From: Linnemannia elongata
Taxonomy: Eukaryota; Mortierellomycota; Mortierellomycetes; Mortierellales; Mortierellaceae
Direction of reading: 5' to 3'
DNA: 64,000 bases
Assembly (NCBI GenBank): GCA_036320915.1
Contig: JAXBDG010000002.1
Span: 682,001 to 746,000, forward strand
Part shown: positions 1-12,380 of the stretch, one piece after another
How positions within the stretch are numbered: the first letter of the stretch is position 1
How the letters are laid out: each line of letters begins with the position of its first letter
The notes under the pieces: generated by a model
What the model was told of the DNA's origin: nothing
What the model saw: the letters and a program-made list of their open reading frames with translations, nothing else
The model's database searches: none
Program-made: the position numbers and the translations under genes

Positions 1-1093
1 CTGGAATCTGAGGACGATCCTACATGTCTGGTACGCACCCACCTCTTTCAGTTGTTGCTTCGTTTCCTTCCGCTGTTCAATGTTGACGTCTAATTATTAA
101 AGGGGTGGTTTATCCTACGTTTGGGAAATGGATAGTTCAACGAGCAGTACATTGTCAAGACGCCTGATTCTGCAGATATATCATCTTTCGAGTGGCACCA
201 AGTAAGTAAATTATCCCCTAGCCTAGTACTTCGTTCCTTCATCATCATGGGTGTGTGCGGAGAATATACTCACAGTTCCAGCTTTACATTTGCCACCATT
301 TTCACATTAGGATTCGCAGTACATGGACACAAGTGCTCAGGAAGCCTTTCCTGTCGTATCTTGCTGGATTGCTTTGGATAATGTGAACTTGGTAAGAAAC
401 TAGCCTTGACTTGCTTATGTGCTCAAGTGTAACGTTCCTCCAAGCGGCGCTGACCAAATGCGACAACTTCATGGTATGACATGTTAGAAAAATGGAACTC
501 TGCTGGTGGAACCATTTCCAAGGCCAAAGGACGCAACAACGGGAAGCTACATCGACCCTCCAACCCAGTTCCAGGAACGCGACACGTACGTCCGGTACCA
601 TAAACACCTCGCCTCTCATTACGTGAACCCTCCATCCAACAAAATGACTGCCATAATGAAAGCCCAGCATCGCCCATCTCTCCAACCACCGCCACCGTCA
701 CCATCAGCAGTAGGAGCAGGAAGCACTACTGGTACATTGCCAAACGATCCAAAGGAGTGGGTATGTGAGAGTCAGCCTCCTGTGCTGGTGGAGGTTCCTG
801 CAGGATCGATCGTGTTTCTGGATGGATGGGTGCGGCACTGCAGTCTGGGCAATTCATCATCAAAGTTCCGACGTGCATTCATGCCTCAGTACTCGGCAGG
901 CAAGGTTGTCACGGCGACAGGTGGAATGGTATCATTGGCAGTGCCGTGTAATGAATATGATGAGCGTGAGCGTGAGTGGGTGGATCCTCGGGGACGAATG
1001 CAGAGCCAAGAAGATGAGCTAATCGACGATGGTGATGGATTTGGACGGACTGACGACTTGGAGTTTGGAGACGATGTGGAGATGGAAGATTGA
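1..1093 (+). CDS. Phytanoyl-CoA dioxygenase (PhyH)-like protein, 5' end missing
   Basis: The C-terminal part of a non-haem Fe(II)/2-oxoglutarate dioxygenase of the PhyH family; these hydroxylate fatty acyl-CoAs or small metabolites. Visible exons are 1-30 (phase assumed), 136-201, 311-391 and 488-1093, about 260 codons. The iron-binding H-x-D is split by an intron: FEWHQ ends exon 2 and D starts exon 3. The distal His lies in GWVRHCSLGN, and a downstream Arg (KFRRAF) fits the 2-oxoglutarate contact. NGTLLVEP and VPAGSIVFLDG are typical of the double-stranded beta-helix fold. A Pro/Ser-rich insertion separates the two halves of the fold, and the protein ends in an acidic tail. The substrate cannot be told from sequence. 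The true start lies left of the window. Confidence 0.85.
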
Positions 1094-3243
1094 TTCTGAA
1101 TTGAGAGGAAGATATGGAGAGAGGGGAGTTTTCAGTAAGGCTCACTGCACCTGCCGCTATTATACGTTTTAGCACTTCTTTGCTAGGTTCAGCTCTGATT
1201 GTTCGTTCACATAGGGCATATTTTACTAGGATATGATCTGTAATAAAGCGATAGACAGGACTCCTACGTCCGCACTGGAAAAATATACATTTCATTGTCA
1301 AGGAAACCAGCTAGACAACAAGAAGCCACCTCAATCAGGGTCAAGGGCAGATTTAAATAAAGACAGGTAACTGCCGACGAAGGTTTCGAGACTAATGCGC
1401 ATCATAACACGGAAAAAAGGTACATCCCGTTTTAGCCTTGCGTCACAGTCGCGAATGTCATTGTTGGCGACAAGATGCTAAAAAAACGGCGTTCGTTGGA
1501 CTTTGGCATGTGTCGGCGCCCACATCTGACGAGCGCCTGTGTTATTTTCGGGAGAGCAAAAAAAAAAGGACCGAGTCAGCAGCTCTGGAGAGAATTTGCT
1601 TTGGTAGTGTAATATGTGTGTGAAGGGATAGAGATTCTAGCCCATCCTTGTAGTCGATCTTCTCGTGGCCATCCATGAGCTACTTCATTTCCTGTCAGGG
1701 AATGCGTGGAGAGAAAGAGGGGAGCGAGCGGACCCAGGAAAAAAAGCTCTTCTCCTTTCACTCTCTGTTTTGTTTTCGTTCTCCTGTTTTCTCCTCTTCC
1801 TCTCCACATCTCAAGTGTTGTTAATGAACCTTATATTGATGGGCATTCCAAACCCTGTCTAACTTGTCTACATGTCCTTCCTGAGGAAAAATGTATCCCT
1901 GAGCTCATACAATTAGCAAACTTTCGCTACAGCTGGTTTTCAGTATATACATGCGTAAACGCTCTCAAACAGCTATCCGCATTAGTATTTTGCGATGACT
2001 AAAAGTAACCTTCCTAACCTGGATGATGTTCTTGGACAAGGAGAGCTGCTTGCTAGTGGGAATATGCGAGAGAAGCATGTGTCGTTCCTGAAGAAAGATT
2101 TTTTTGGTGGCAAAAATTCAGGAACCGATCAGTAAACAGAAACGCAGAGGATTGATCAAACCACTACGAGAAACAATGCCCCAAGAATAAGGATGCTTGA
2201 GGGATCTGAGTGAGAAAAAAAAAAGAGAGAGAAAAGGCATGTATCTCTCGTATGCATGCAATAAGGTCACCTTTCTTTTATTACTCGAACATTTGTTGAT
2301 TTTTTTGGTACAATGTACAGTGTGAACGTAACGGCGTCTAACAACAAAAGGGCGCTTTTCTCTGCTCGCCTGTTAAGCTCACTTCCCCCGTGGAGAAAGC
2401 AATGAATCAAACGCGTCCATTCTGCGCCTTCTCTCTCTCTCAATCGTCACTCCTGTGTGGATGTGACATTGCTGTTTTCAGACTAAGGGTGCCAGGAGAA
2501 GAAGGAGACCTCCCTCGTACATGGCAGGGGGTACCAGGGCTGAAGTGAAAGAAAGAAAGAAAAGACAGAAGAATATTGGCAAGACTGTGAGCATAATGTT
2601 CTTGCATGGTAACCTCCCCCCCACCTTCCTCCTCCTCCTCTCCTTCCTTTTCTTCTCCCTCTTTATCTGGCAATTCTATGCTCAGTTGTCCATAAGAATA
2701 CATGACTGAGGCGATCTGACTCTCCTCCTCCTCTTCTTCCGCTACAGTTTGTAAACTGATAATGCTGTGCCGAAATGCTCTTTGCTTGGTCTCGTTCATG
2801 ACCGCTATGGTACCCCTATACAAACGATTTTCAGATGCCACAATGGAGTATCATATGTGAACCATCCTGGGTTTCTTTCCTTTCCACCTCTTTTCTCTTT
2901 CACTAAGTGGCAGAAGTAAGAAAGAACGTTTTGGCCATTCCTTACGAATTGTGTATCGCTCAATGATTATTATTTTTTCCCTCTTTTTTCGAGTGCTCAG
3001 AGAGAATGTGCGATCTTTCTCCACTAGTAAGCCGTTCGAAGAGATGTGAATACAAGAATTCTGATGACTACATATCGGCACTTTCCTTCCGAGAATCATC
3101 TCTTTGTTGTGTGCGCGTGTGGATTGAGGCCGTAAGAGTTATACTCGCCCTTTGACTTGTTTACTCATGTGTCCAATCTCTGTGCATGTATACTTTCTCG
3201 TTCGCTTTTTCTCGTTAGCGGCTCAATTTGTTAGTAGATGGAC

Positions 3244-3287
<44 letters not shown>

Positions 3288-4410
3288 GTCGAAAAAAAAA
3301 AGTTCGGTGTGCGACAGAATGAAAAAAGATACATATGTTCGTCCAATGGCCAGCCCTCCCTTTTGTCATTCCTGAAGAAGTACACCTTTCCATTGTTTTA
3401 TTAATATCCTTGTCTTTGAAGAATAAAAGAATGAGAAGCAACTCAGGTGCGCTGTTGGCAGATGCAGCATTGAACTCATGCATGGAGAGAACGAGGAACA
3501 GAGAATAAGCCTGAGGTAGATGACGACTATGTCGTAGAAGAAAGGAGTCAGAAAACAGAGTTGAATAGAACCGAAAACTTTGTCCAACCTGTTCCTTGCA
3601 ATCCAGTTGAATTATTGTGTTATTTACTCGCTCGATTTTGTTGACATGGGAAGGGAAGAAGAGGGAGGCTCTCAGGCTACATTCAGGTGGAGACAAGCAC
3701 CAAACTTTGTGTCGTGAAGGTTTGTGTTCGAACATATGTCCACTCCAATGGAATGGCAAGGGACGAGAATACCTCTGAAGCTCAATTGGCACAAAGCACA
3801 ACAGGGAAAAGGCACCGAAACGGCTCTTCTGTTTATTTTTTTCGCTTTCTTCTTTTGATTTTGACAGTTGATAGTGCAGCAGAGTCGGTGCCTGCCTAAC
3901 CTTTTTATTTACTTTGCCTTCTCTTCTTTCAATCGAAAGTTTACCACTCCACAGTCCACTCTAACCGGGAGTGGGTGCTGCCCTTCCTCAATGCAGCTGC
4001 TATATTGTATTCAGTCGGGTGTTCATTAAGAAAACCTTAGCCAATGGATAATGGGTTCTCTCAGAGCCGAGCACATGGGGGACAAGAGTACAATGTACGG
4101 GACCTACATGACAGAACAGGAGAAAGGGAGAGTGAGAGAGAACCAAGGATGCTCACTTCCTTCAGGCATGAAGTACCGGGATGTTTTTTTTTTGTATATA
4201 ATGGTCGTTACCCCCGGCTCCCGGTTTTTTTTTCCTTGTCTCTTTTGCCCTTGCCTCTCTGACCCCTACCCTCCCCTGCCCGGCCCCCCTCCCTCCTTCC
4301 GCCCTCTTCCTTTCAATCCTCTCGTTGTTCGTCGATCATCACCCATCCCTTATCATCCTCGGATCAAAACACTACCACTCCCTTGCATACTCTTACATTC
4401 ATATACCAAG
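1094..4410. other. Intergenic, no gene seen
   Basis: All open frames here are short or pyrimidine/purine-driven and none resembles a known family. It holds a 39-bp A run (3245-3283), purine/pyrimidine tracts around 2600-2660, and a C/T-rich stretch at about 4200-4380 directly before the first sphingomyelinase start, probably promoter and 5' leader of that gene. Confidence 0.6.
3245..3283. repeat. 39-bp homopolymer A run
   Basis: An uninterrupted run of A on the + strand in intergenic DNA. It is one of several long A/T runs in this window; no adjacent retroelement features were seen. Confidence 0.9.
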
Positions 4411-6501
4411 ATGCGTATCTCTGCTTCCACTGTCATCCTGTCGTTGATGGCTGCCGCCTCCGTCACCGCAGCTCCCACCCCCGTCCATATCGAAAAGCGT
4501 GGAGTCATACTCGACAAACTCAAGGATGCCTTCGCCAAGGCTTTGACCTCTCTTCAATGCGGGGCTTGTGTTTCCGCACTTGTTGTTGCAAAAGATGTCT
4601 CTTATCTCAACCGCAACTGGGTTCTCGATGCAGGTAAAGAAAAAAATTCAACACTTGAACAACATTTCAACCATTTTTACGTCTTCCTACCACGTAGCTC
4701 ACTCACACACCTTCTCCTCGGCACTCTGAAAACCTAATAGCCAACTCCCTTTGCTCATCATTCAAGATCATGGATCAAGACGTCTGCAAAGGTTTGGTCT
4801 ACACCCAGGGCCCCGTCCTGATCGAATCTGCCATGCGCGCCAAGCTGTTGTCTGGTGACGGCAAAATGATTTGCTTCCAGATCCTCGGAGCATGCCCAGC
4901 TCCTGCCATCACCTCGGGCACTTTGACATTCCCCAAGCCAAAGCCTACCAACATCACCGTCAAGGCTGCCTCTGGCAACCGCGTCGATGTCCTCCACATC
5001 TCTGACTGGCACGTCGATGATCAATATGTTGTCGGATCAAACGCCGCCTGCAACAAGCCCCTCTGCTGTCGCAAGTATGCCGACTCCCCCCTTGTCCCTG
5101 GTCGCGCTGCTTCCAGCTGGGGTGATTATAACTGCGATGCCCCTGTCAAGTTGGGTCAGGATATGCTGAAGTTTGTCCCCACCGTTGCCAACCCCAGCTT
5201 CTCGATCTTGACTGGTGATATTCCCCCTCACAACGTCTGGGCTGAGACTCGCGAGATGGTCATGGCTGAGGAGACGGCTGCCTACTCTGTTATGGCCGCT
5301 GGTATCAGCAACGTGTACCCTGCCGTCGGTAACCACGAGGCTGCTCCCGCCAAGTAAGAAGCCTCACTTATATTTCATTGGTATCCTTTGGGGATGTACA
5401 TGCATATAAACATTGAATCGGTACCCGGACTTTGTAATTAACCCGACCCCAATTTTTTTTGTATCTCTTAGCCTGATGCCTACCCCCAACACTGGTGGCG
5501 ACTACAAGTGGTTGTACAGCCATTTGGCTGACGAGTGGGCCAGATGGTTGCCCGCCGACGCTGTCAATTCAGTCAGGAACTATGGTGCCTACACCGCCAG
5601 CCCCGCCCCCGGTTTCCGCATCATTTCGCTCAACACCAACTTCTGCTACACCATGAACTTCCACCTTTACGGTGCATTGAAGGACTATGATCCTTTTGGC
5701 GAGTTGAAGTGGTTCATCTCCCAGCTTCAGGCTGCCGAGGATGCCGGTGAGCGTGTTTGGGTCATTGGACACGTCTCGCCCTCCCAGACCGACTGCATCC
5801 AGAACTGGTCTGCCCTCTACTACCAGGTCGTCCAACGCTACTCCCCCCATGTCATCGCTGAGCAATTCTTTGGACACTCCCATTACGACGAGTTTGCCAT
5901 CTCCTACGCACCCGGCGCCAAGAACGCTCAGAACGCCCTCTTGACCTCGTGGATCGCACCCTCGGTTACGCCTTACACTGATTTGAACCCTGGTTTCCGT
6001 CTTTACAAGGTTGACACTGGCAACTGGAATGTCTACGACTCCAACACCTACGTTGCTGACCTGAGCAAGGCCGCCACATGGGATGCTACAGGTGCAACTC
6101 CTGACTGGCACTTGGAGTACAGTGCTCGTGAAGCCTATGGAGCCCACGTCCCCATCGCTGCAGACCAGCCTCTCTCCCCTGCATGGTGGCACAATGTGAC
6201 CAGCGCCTTCGAGTCTAACGACGCCGCTTTCCAAAAGTACTGGACCTACCGCGGCAAGTCTGCCAACCGCATGGCCGCCTGCACCACCAACACTTCCTGC
6301 CCCAAGGAGATGATCTGCGATATGCGCGCCGGCAAGAGCACCGATACTTGCTCCCAGCCCTCGTTTGGTCTCCAGAAGCGTGAAGATGGCACCGAGTACG
6401 AGGATGGTCCCGTTGCTTTGGATGTCACGGGCTTGCGTAGTGCCTTTGGACCTGCTAAGAAGCCATGGAACCGCAAGCTCTGTGGACTTCCTTCCATCTA
6501 A
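4411..6501 (+). CDS. Secreted acid sphingomyelinase-like phosphodiesterase (copy 1)
   Basis: Predicted secreted phosphodiesterase that would hydrolyse sphingomyelin or a related phospholipid head group. Exons 4411-4633, 4741-5353 and 5472-6501 give 621 aa. A signal peptide (about 1-20) is followed by a Lys-Arg kexin-type site (29-30), then a Cys-rich saposin-B-like domain (about 35-125) as in acid sphingomyelinases. The calcineurin-like metallophosphatase domain carries its full metal set: D163-x-H165 (SDWHVD), D234 (LTGDIPPH), N272-H273 (GNHE), H379 (GHVSPSQTD) and G-H414-S-H416 (FFGHSH). A Cys-containing C-terminal region follows. The acceptor at 4741 rather than 4767 is chosen because it restores the SapB segment (NSLCSSFK) seen in the second copy. 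An upstream in-frame extension to 4051 is low-complexity leader. The actual substrate is unproven. Confidence 0.9.
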
Positions 6502-9330
6502 CGAATTCATATGAAAAAACATCACAGCCTAATAGAAAAATATTATGTACATTCCCTTCTACTTTTTTTCACATCAAACCATTGGACGACACACGATCAT
6601 AAACGTCCGCCGCTCATTATTACCCATATACCACAATAAACCTTCTCTCCTCTGTTCTTTGTACATACATAACTACTCCAATGATTTTGGTTCTATGAGG
6701 AGCACGTTGTCACGGTCTTGGGAATGTAAGGGCTGGGGCGCCTGCTCTGCCAACGAGGCTTTATCAGCACAAGGGAACAAGGTCTATTAGCCTCATTTCA
6801 GAAAATACAGCAAGAAGAACTAAAAAAGCTGGCCACTGATGTATTTGTATCATGTAATGAAGTACGTACTCTATTTTTTCCCCATCAGCCCCATCCTATT
6901 CATCCATGTGTTTACGCTAAAGAAGCACCGACGACGAAGAAATAGGTAAGAGAACAACAACTGAGAGCCGGGTCGGTGCTTGAAGGGGAATAATTTTAAT
7001 GAGCACTTTTTTTTTTTTTTCGCCGGAATGGATGTCGAGGGGAGGAGGAGGGCCAAGGGATGATGCGCATTGAGCATATGGACGAGGCTATTGGCTGATG
7101 AGCATGTCCGCCAATCATTCCTGCAGGATCCTCAGCATGCATGCAAGACTGAACGTGAGGGTAGTCCATTGTGGCATAGTGTCCTCGCTAAACCCCGATT
7201 CACCTTTTTTATTCCGAGCACCTGCTTGGCTGTATTTTCATTAATACTGTACCTTTTTGATGTGGCGTCGTTGGGAGGACACATGAGTTAAGAGGAACGA
7301 ATGTCTACACGCGTGCCTTCTTGTGCATGCGTGTGCGAAGGTGTGCGTATCAAATGGCAAAATTATCGCTCCGGAGCTCAGGTTGCCTAATCCATCCATT
7401 TGCCTTCGGTTCACGAGAGACGCGTCCTTTACTTCGATTGCCCCTAGGTAAGTTACTGTTGTTGGTGTTTTCTTCTTCCCTCCTTCACTCAACTCACTCA
7501 ATCTAGTAAGCTCTTTTTGCCATTGGCACATGTCAGGACAAGCCCCTCCTCCATCTATCATGGCTTCCATCTCCACTTTCGTTATTGTTGGTATCCTCAA
7601 CAACAAGTACCCATTGTTGTTGTATAAGGTTGCCGCTTGTTATTTTCCCACAGAGGCGAAATTCTTGGTCATTCCTTTCTCTCAAAGTAGCCTCTGCCAA
7701 AACAAAAACTCAAAAGGATGATGCACAACAGAAATGTGATCGAAAAAGACAAAAAAAGAAATTGCTCTCGTGTTTACCTCATTCCAATACCCCCTTGCAC
7801 CCTTAGCAGGGTCCCCTCATTCTTCACTCGCCTTGCATTCTCAGCCTGTCGTTCCCATTGACCAATGCAAACGGCGGAAACTAACGCGCTAATGACTCCA
7901 TTGGTTAGTACCATGTCCACTCGCGCTCCTCACTTTACGTTCGTTCGTTTTTCCTTCTCGGCATCTGTTGTAAACAAATACATCCAAGGAAAAAGAGTCG
8001 AGTAGCGCCAACAGGGGAAGGGGACGAGGGGTATGTGCGCCTTGGGCCGATCCCTATTGGAAGAAACGACATGGTCTCTGTTGTTGTTTTTGGTTTTTTC
8101 TTTCTTTTGGTGCGCCATCCAAGATGGGAAGGTCGATGACAAACAAAAGAGCCTTTCTAAGCAAAGAGGTAAGTGAGGTTGGACATAGGCAAAGGAAAGA
8201 ATCCCAAAATGGATGCAGAACGGTGTCCATCCGACCTCGTTTCGCACATTTGCTATCAAAGGTAGGGTTGAAAGATGGGTCTCGGCCATGTTTGTGTTTT
8301 GTTATGATTGTCCGGCTATTCCGTCCCTGAAGAACCGTTGAATCGATGGCAAGGTGGACGAAACATTTGAATGTCTGTTGCGCTGCATGACGTCCATCAT
8401 CTATTACTAACCAAACAGTGAGGCACGCCTGCAAGGAGAAAGGCCCCATGGGTCACTGAATGCAGTGACAAGCTGGCTCCTTTCTCTGAAATTGACGCAG
8501 TAGAGTCTCCATCTCCTCTCCTTCTCCTCGCTAGTCCCTATTTTTCTTCTTTTGATTCCACTCCGGACACCCCGCTCACCTCTCCTCGTTAGCCTATTAA
8601 GTTTGGTAAAAGTTAAAATGACAAAACCATACGAAATGGAAATACTCTTCCCTTCGACCTCCTCCTCCTCGCCTTTGCCTCAGACCCCTCCTTTTCCCTC
8701 CATCGATAAACGCACCCCCTGACAACATGCCAAAGGGCTAATTCGTCGCAAACAAATAAAACAATCAAACAATCAAACAATCAAACAAACAAACAAACCA
8801 CAAGCAACAACACATGCCCGTTGTTTGTTCCTGCAGGAACCCACAACGACAACCCAAAACAAACAAAAAATCAAACAATTTGATTCGAGCTATTCCAACA
8901 TGCCAACGAGGCTCTAGGGAAGAGAATGGAGGAAGGATACTTCAAAGAACATACCACGCTCATTTTGTATTCAATCGTTTATTGTGTATGCTAATGCAGA
9001 ATAGTATTTGGACCTGGAATTATTACACATCCAGAAGCCAAGATGGGAAATTCAGGGGGTCATGGACTCCCTTCTCTAATTATCCTTGTCTTCTCTCCAC
9101 AATCAATTAGCACTCGGACTCTTCAACGGACAACGGGTGATTCTGAAGAACAAAGGGTTCTTCCGAACCCCTGAAGCTATTTAACCAAAGCTGTTGGCCT
9201 GTCCATTTCCTCTTTTTTTTTTTCCTTGTCCCTTGTCCTTGACCTCGTCCACGCTACCCCTCTCTGCTTTCCTCTCGCCCCCTCTCCCTGTTTCTCAATC
9301 CACACTCTTAACGACCCACATTCAAGCAAA
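6502..9330. other. Intergenic between the sphingomyelinase copies, no gene seen
   Basis: About 2.8 kb. Open frames on both strands are short, composition-driven and overlap each other. A run of four-to-five-base CAAT/CAAA repeats lies at about 8760-8800. The last 150 bp is a C/T-rich leader for the downstream gene. Confidence 0.55.
9178..9184 (+). promoter_or_regulatory. Possible TATA-like element of sphingomyelinase copy 2
   Basis: TATTTAA about 147 bp before the start codon, followed by a long C/T-rich leader. Placement suits a fungal core promoter, but this is a short motif and only suggestive. Confidence 0.3.
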
Positions 9331-11832
9331 ATGCGTATCAGAATCTCCGCCGTGATGCTGTCATTGGCACTCGCCACGACCACCGTCCTCGCCGCTCCGG
9401 CGCCTATCGCTCCCTCCACCCCGAACATTCTGGCCGCAGCCCCCTCGCACTTTAACCACCTCCAGAAGCGCAACTGGGTGACCGACAAGTTGAAGGAGCT
9501 GCTGCAAGAGGCCTTGAACTCTCTTGAATGCTCAGCATGTGTTGCAGCATTGGTTGGCGTCAAGGATGTTGCGTACCTGAACAAGAACTGGGTCTTGAGT
9601 GCCTTGAATGATATCTGCCCTTCCCTTTCCAAGGAGCCCGCCGATGTTGTAAGTTATTTTCTTTTATCTTGTGTTCATTTCTTTGTCGAATATGTAATGC
9701 ATGGACAAGATACTGACCCTCGTCGTACATTTCCCACTCCCCCCCCCCTTCATGCATCCTCGCGTGATATGCAAAACAGTGCACTGGACTGATTAACTCG
9801 CAGGGTCCAGTCATCATCGATTCGCTCCTCAAGGCTGATCTCACTGGTGGTGATGGCAAGGAGATCTGCTTCCAAGGTAAGATATAATTATCCGCTTCGC
9901 CTCTCCGCTCACAAGGTTTTTCTTTTTCTGTTTCTGTTTCTCTTTTGGTCAACCACCTAACAAAAAACCACCTTGCAACATTATTACTCCTTTACTCTCT
10001 CATCCTTTATCAGTCCTCGGTGTATGCCCAGCCCCTGCCGTCTCTTCAGGAACCCTCACCTTCCCAAAGCCCCGTCCCGTAAACCCCACAATCCGTGCCG
10101 CCTCCGGAACCCTCTCCGACGTCCTCCACCTCTCCGACTGGCACGTCGACGAACAATACACCCCCAACTCTGAAGCTCAATGCAACCGTCCCCTCTGCTG
10201 CCGTAAATACCCCGATTCCCCCGCCTCTGGTGCCAACAACCGCTCGGCCTCCAGCTGGGGAGACTACAACTGCGACTCCCCTGTGAAATTGGGCCAGGAT
10301 CTTTTGAAGTATGTGCCAACGGTTGCCAAGCCAGCGTTTGCGATCTTGACGGGCGATGTGCCGCCACATGATGTTTGGTCAGAGACTCAGGGTACTGTTG
10401 TGGGCGAGGAGGCAAATGCGTATGGTGTTTTGGCCTCCTTGGGTGCAACCGTGTACCCTACTATTGGTAACCACGAGAGTGGACCACCCAAGTAAGTTCT
10501 TTATTTATTTTGGATCTATTGCATTAGTGACAATGTTATCATGCAGGCATAGATTTTTCTTCTGCATGGAAGCATTCAACTCACTCTTCATCTCTCTTTA
10601 ATATTTTAACCCTCTTTACTAGCCTGTTCCCAACGGCAGCATCGGGCGGAGACGCCTCATGGCTCTACAACAGCCTCGCAACCGCTTGGTCGCGTTGGCT
10701 TCCCGCATCCGCAACGAACTCTTTGAAAGCCAACAACGGCGCCTACACCGTCTCGCCTGCCCCCGGATTCCGAATCATCTCCCTGAACACTAACTTTTGC
10801 TACACCATGAACTTTTATCTTTACGCGAAGGTAAGAAGACAGTTTAATTGTACCTGAGCTTGATTGCGTTTTTTTTTTTCTTTACTTTTCGTTCTTTGCG
10901 CTCTGGCGTTTTGTATTGGATAGTAACACTAATTCGACCATTTTTATTATTTCTTGATTTTTTTTTATAAAAAAAACAAAAAGACAAACGACTACGACCC
11001 CAACGGAGAACTCAACTGGCTCATCACCCAACTCCAAGCCGCAGAAGATGCCGGCGAGCGCGTCTGGATCATTGGTCACGTAGGACCCTCCCAGACCGAC
11101 TGTCTCCAGAACTGGTCTGCTCTCTACTACCAAGTCATCCAACGCTACTCCCCCCACGTCATTGCCGAACAGTTCTTTGGACATACCCATTACGACGAAT
11201 TCGCACTCTTCTACAACTCCCCTACCAAAAATGCGGCTAGTGCCATCTCGACCGCTTGGATTGGACCCTCCGTCACTCCTTACACTAATTTGAACCCCGG
11301 TTTCAGAGTCTACAAGGTCGATACCGGCAATTGGAACGTTTATGATGCAGAGACTTATGTTGCAGACTTGAACCAGGCCTCGACATGGGACGCTCAGGGC
11401 ACAACTCCTAACTGGCACCTCGAATACTCGGCCCGCGCAGCCTACACCCCTTACCTCTCCTCTCCTTCCGCCGCCACTCAACCCCTCTCCCCCGCCTGGT
11501 GGCACAACGTCACCACCGCCTTTGAATCCAACCCCGCAGCCTTCCAGCAGTACTGGACTTACCGCGGAAAATCTGCCAACAAGATCCCCGCCTGTGCGAA
11601 TGGATCTGCATGCCCCAAAGAAATGATCTGTGATCTCCGAGCGGGCAAGAGCTCTGATGCCTGTACACCCATTTCTTTCTCCTTGAAGGCAAGATCTGAC
11701 CAGAGGGCTGAGGCTATGGAGGCCATGGCGGGAGAAGCAATGATGGACCCCTCGGGTTTGCATAGTTTGTACACGCGTGCTCCTCTTAAGCCCTGGAATA
11801 AGAAGTTGTGTGGAACTATCAACAAGCACTAA
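9331..11832 (+). CDS. Secreted acid sphingomyelinase-like phosphodiesterase (copy 2)
   Basis: Tandem paralogue of the gene at 4411-6501, same strand. Exons 9331-9648, 9780-9876, 10014-10491, 10623-10830 and 10984-11832 give 649 aa. It has a signal peptide, an Ala/Pro-rich propeptide ending in Lys-Arg (LQKR), a saposin-B-like domain (LECSACVAALVG...ICPSL), and the complete metallophosphatase motif set: SDWHVDEQ, LTGDVPPH, IGNHES, GHVGPSQTD and FFGHTHYDEF. The N-terminal propeptide is longer than in copy 1. The intron after GGDGKEICFQ and the one after NFYLYAK are absent from copy 1, while the phase-2 intron just after the GNHE motif is shared, showing common descent with later intron gain or loss. 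Secreted enzyme; substrate inferred from family only. Confidence 0.9.
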
Positions 11833-12380
11833 GGTGCACAAAGATTGGGACCCCCCCCCCCCCCCCCCCACCCCCTTCAACCCTCTCTTTACCAATACCC
11901 CCCCCCCCCCCCTCCTATACTCTTTTTTTAACCCAATTGTATTTCCCTCAAAACCACTACGCGTTCTGGTAAACGCGTTAAAAAAATAGTGCATCTAGTT
12001 CAAATAAACAAAAAAACACGAAACACCAAACTTCATTGCCTCTCTTCATTCAATTGACACTACAAAAGAAAGACAAGATCAAATTGAGTTGCATGGGTAA
12101 AAAAAAAAAAAATGAAAAAGAAAGAGGTGTCATTGTATTGTATTGTATTGTGTTTGCTTGGTATCTGGTAAAGGTTAAGTAGTGAAAAAGTAAAAAAATA
12201 TAGTACAAGCGCGACTCGCTACGGCTGATTGTTCGTCCAATTGATCCGTCGGCATCTGTTTTGTCTGCCGCATTTGTGTTTTCCCCGCTTTTTTTTCGAG
12301 AGAAGGAGAAACACAAATAAATAAATAAATAAAAAAACAAACAGAAACAAGAAAACAAACAGAAAAAAAACTCCCCCAGC
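11833..12380. other. Convergent intergenic region with poly-C runs
   Basis: Separates the 3' ends of sphingomyelinase copy 2 (+) and the F-box gene (-). It contains a 19-bp C run (11851-11869) and a 15-bp C run (11898-11912) just after the stop, then AT-rich DNA with an AAAT microsatellite near 12310-12335. These probably lie in 3' UTRs. No gene seen. Confidence 0.6.

Noticed and set aside
4051..4410. In-frame upstream extension of sphingomyelinase copy 1
   Set aside because: The added residues are Phe/Pro/Leu low complexity from the C/T-rich leader, while ATG 4411 begins a clear signal peptide.
5569..6525. Long minus-strand frame over sphingomyelinase copy 1
   Set aside because: Shadow of a GC-rich conserved coding exon; no family features. 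The frame at 10882-11994 over copy 2 is the same kind of artefact.
7650..7680. Short GAGGCGAAATTCTTGG match resembling an 18S rRNA word
   Set aside because: Only about 15 bases agree and no flanking rRNA sequence follows; treated as chance.
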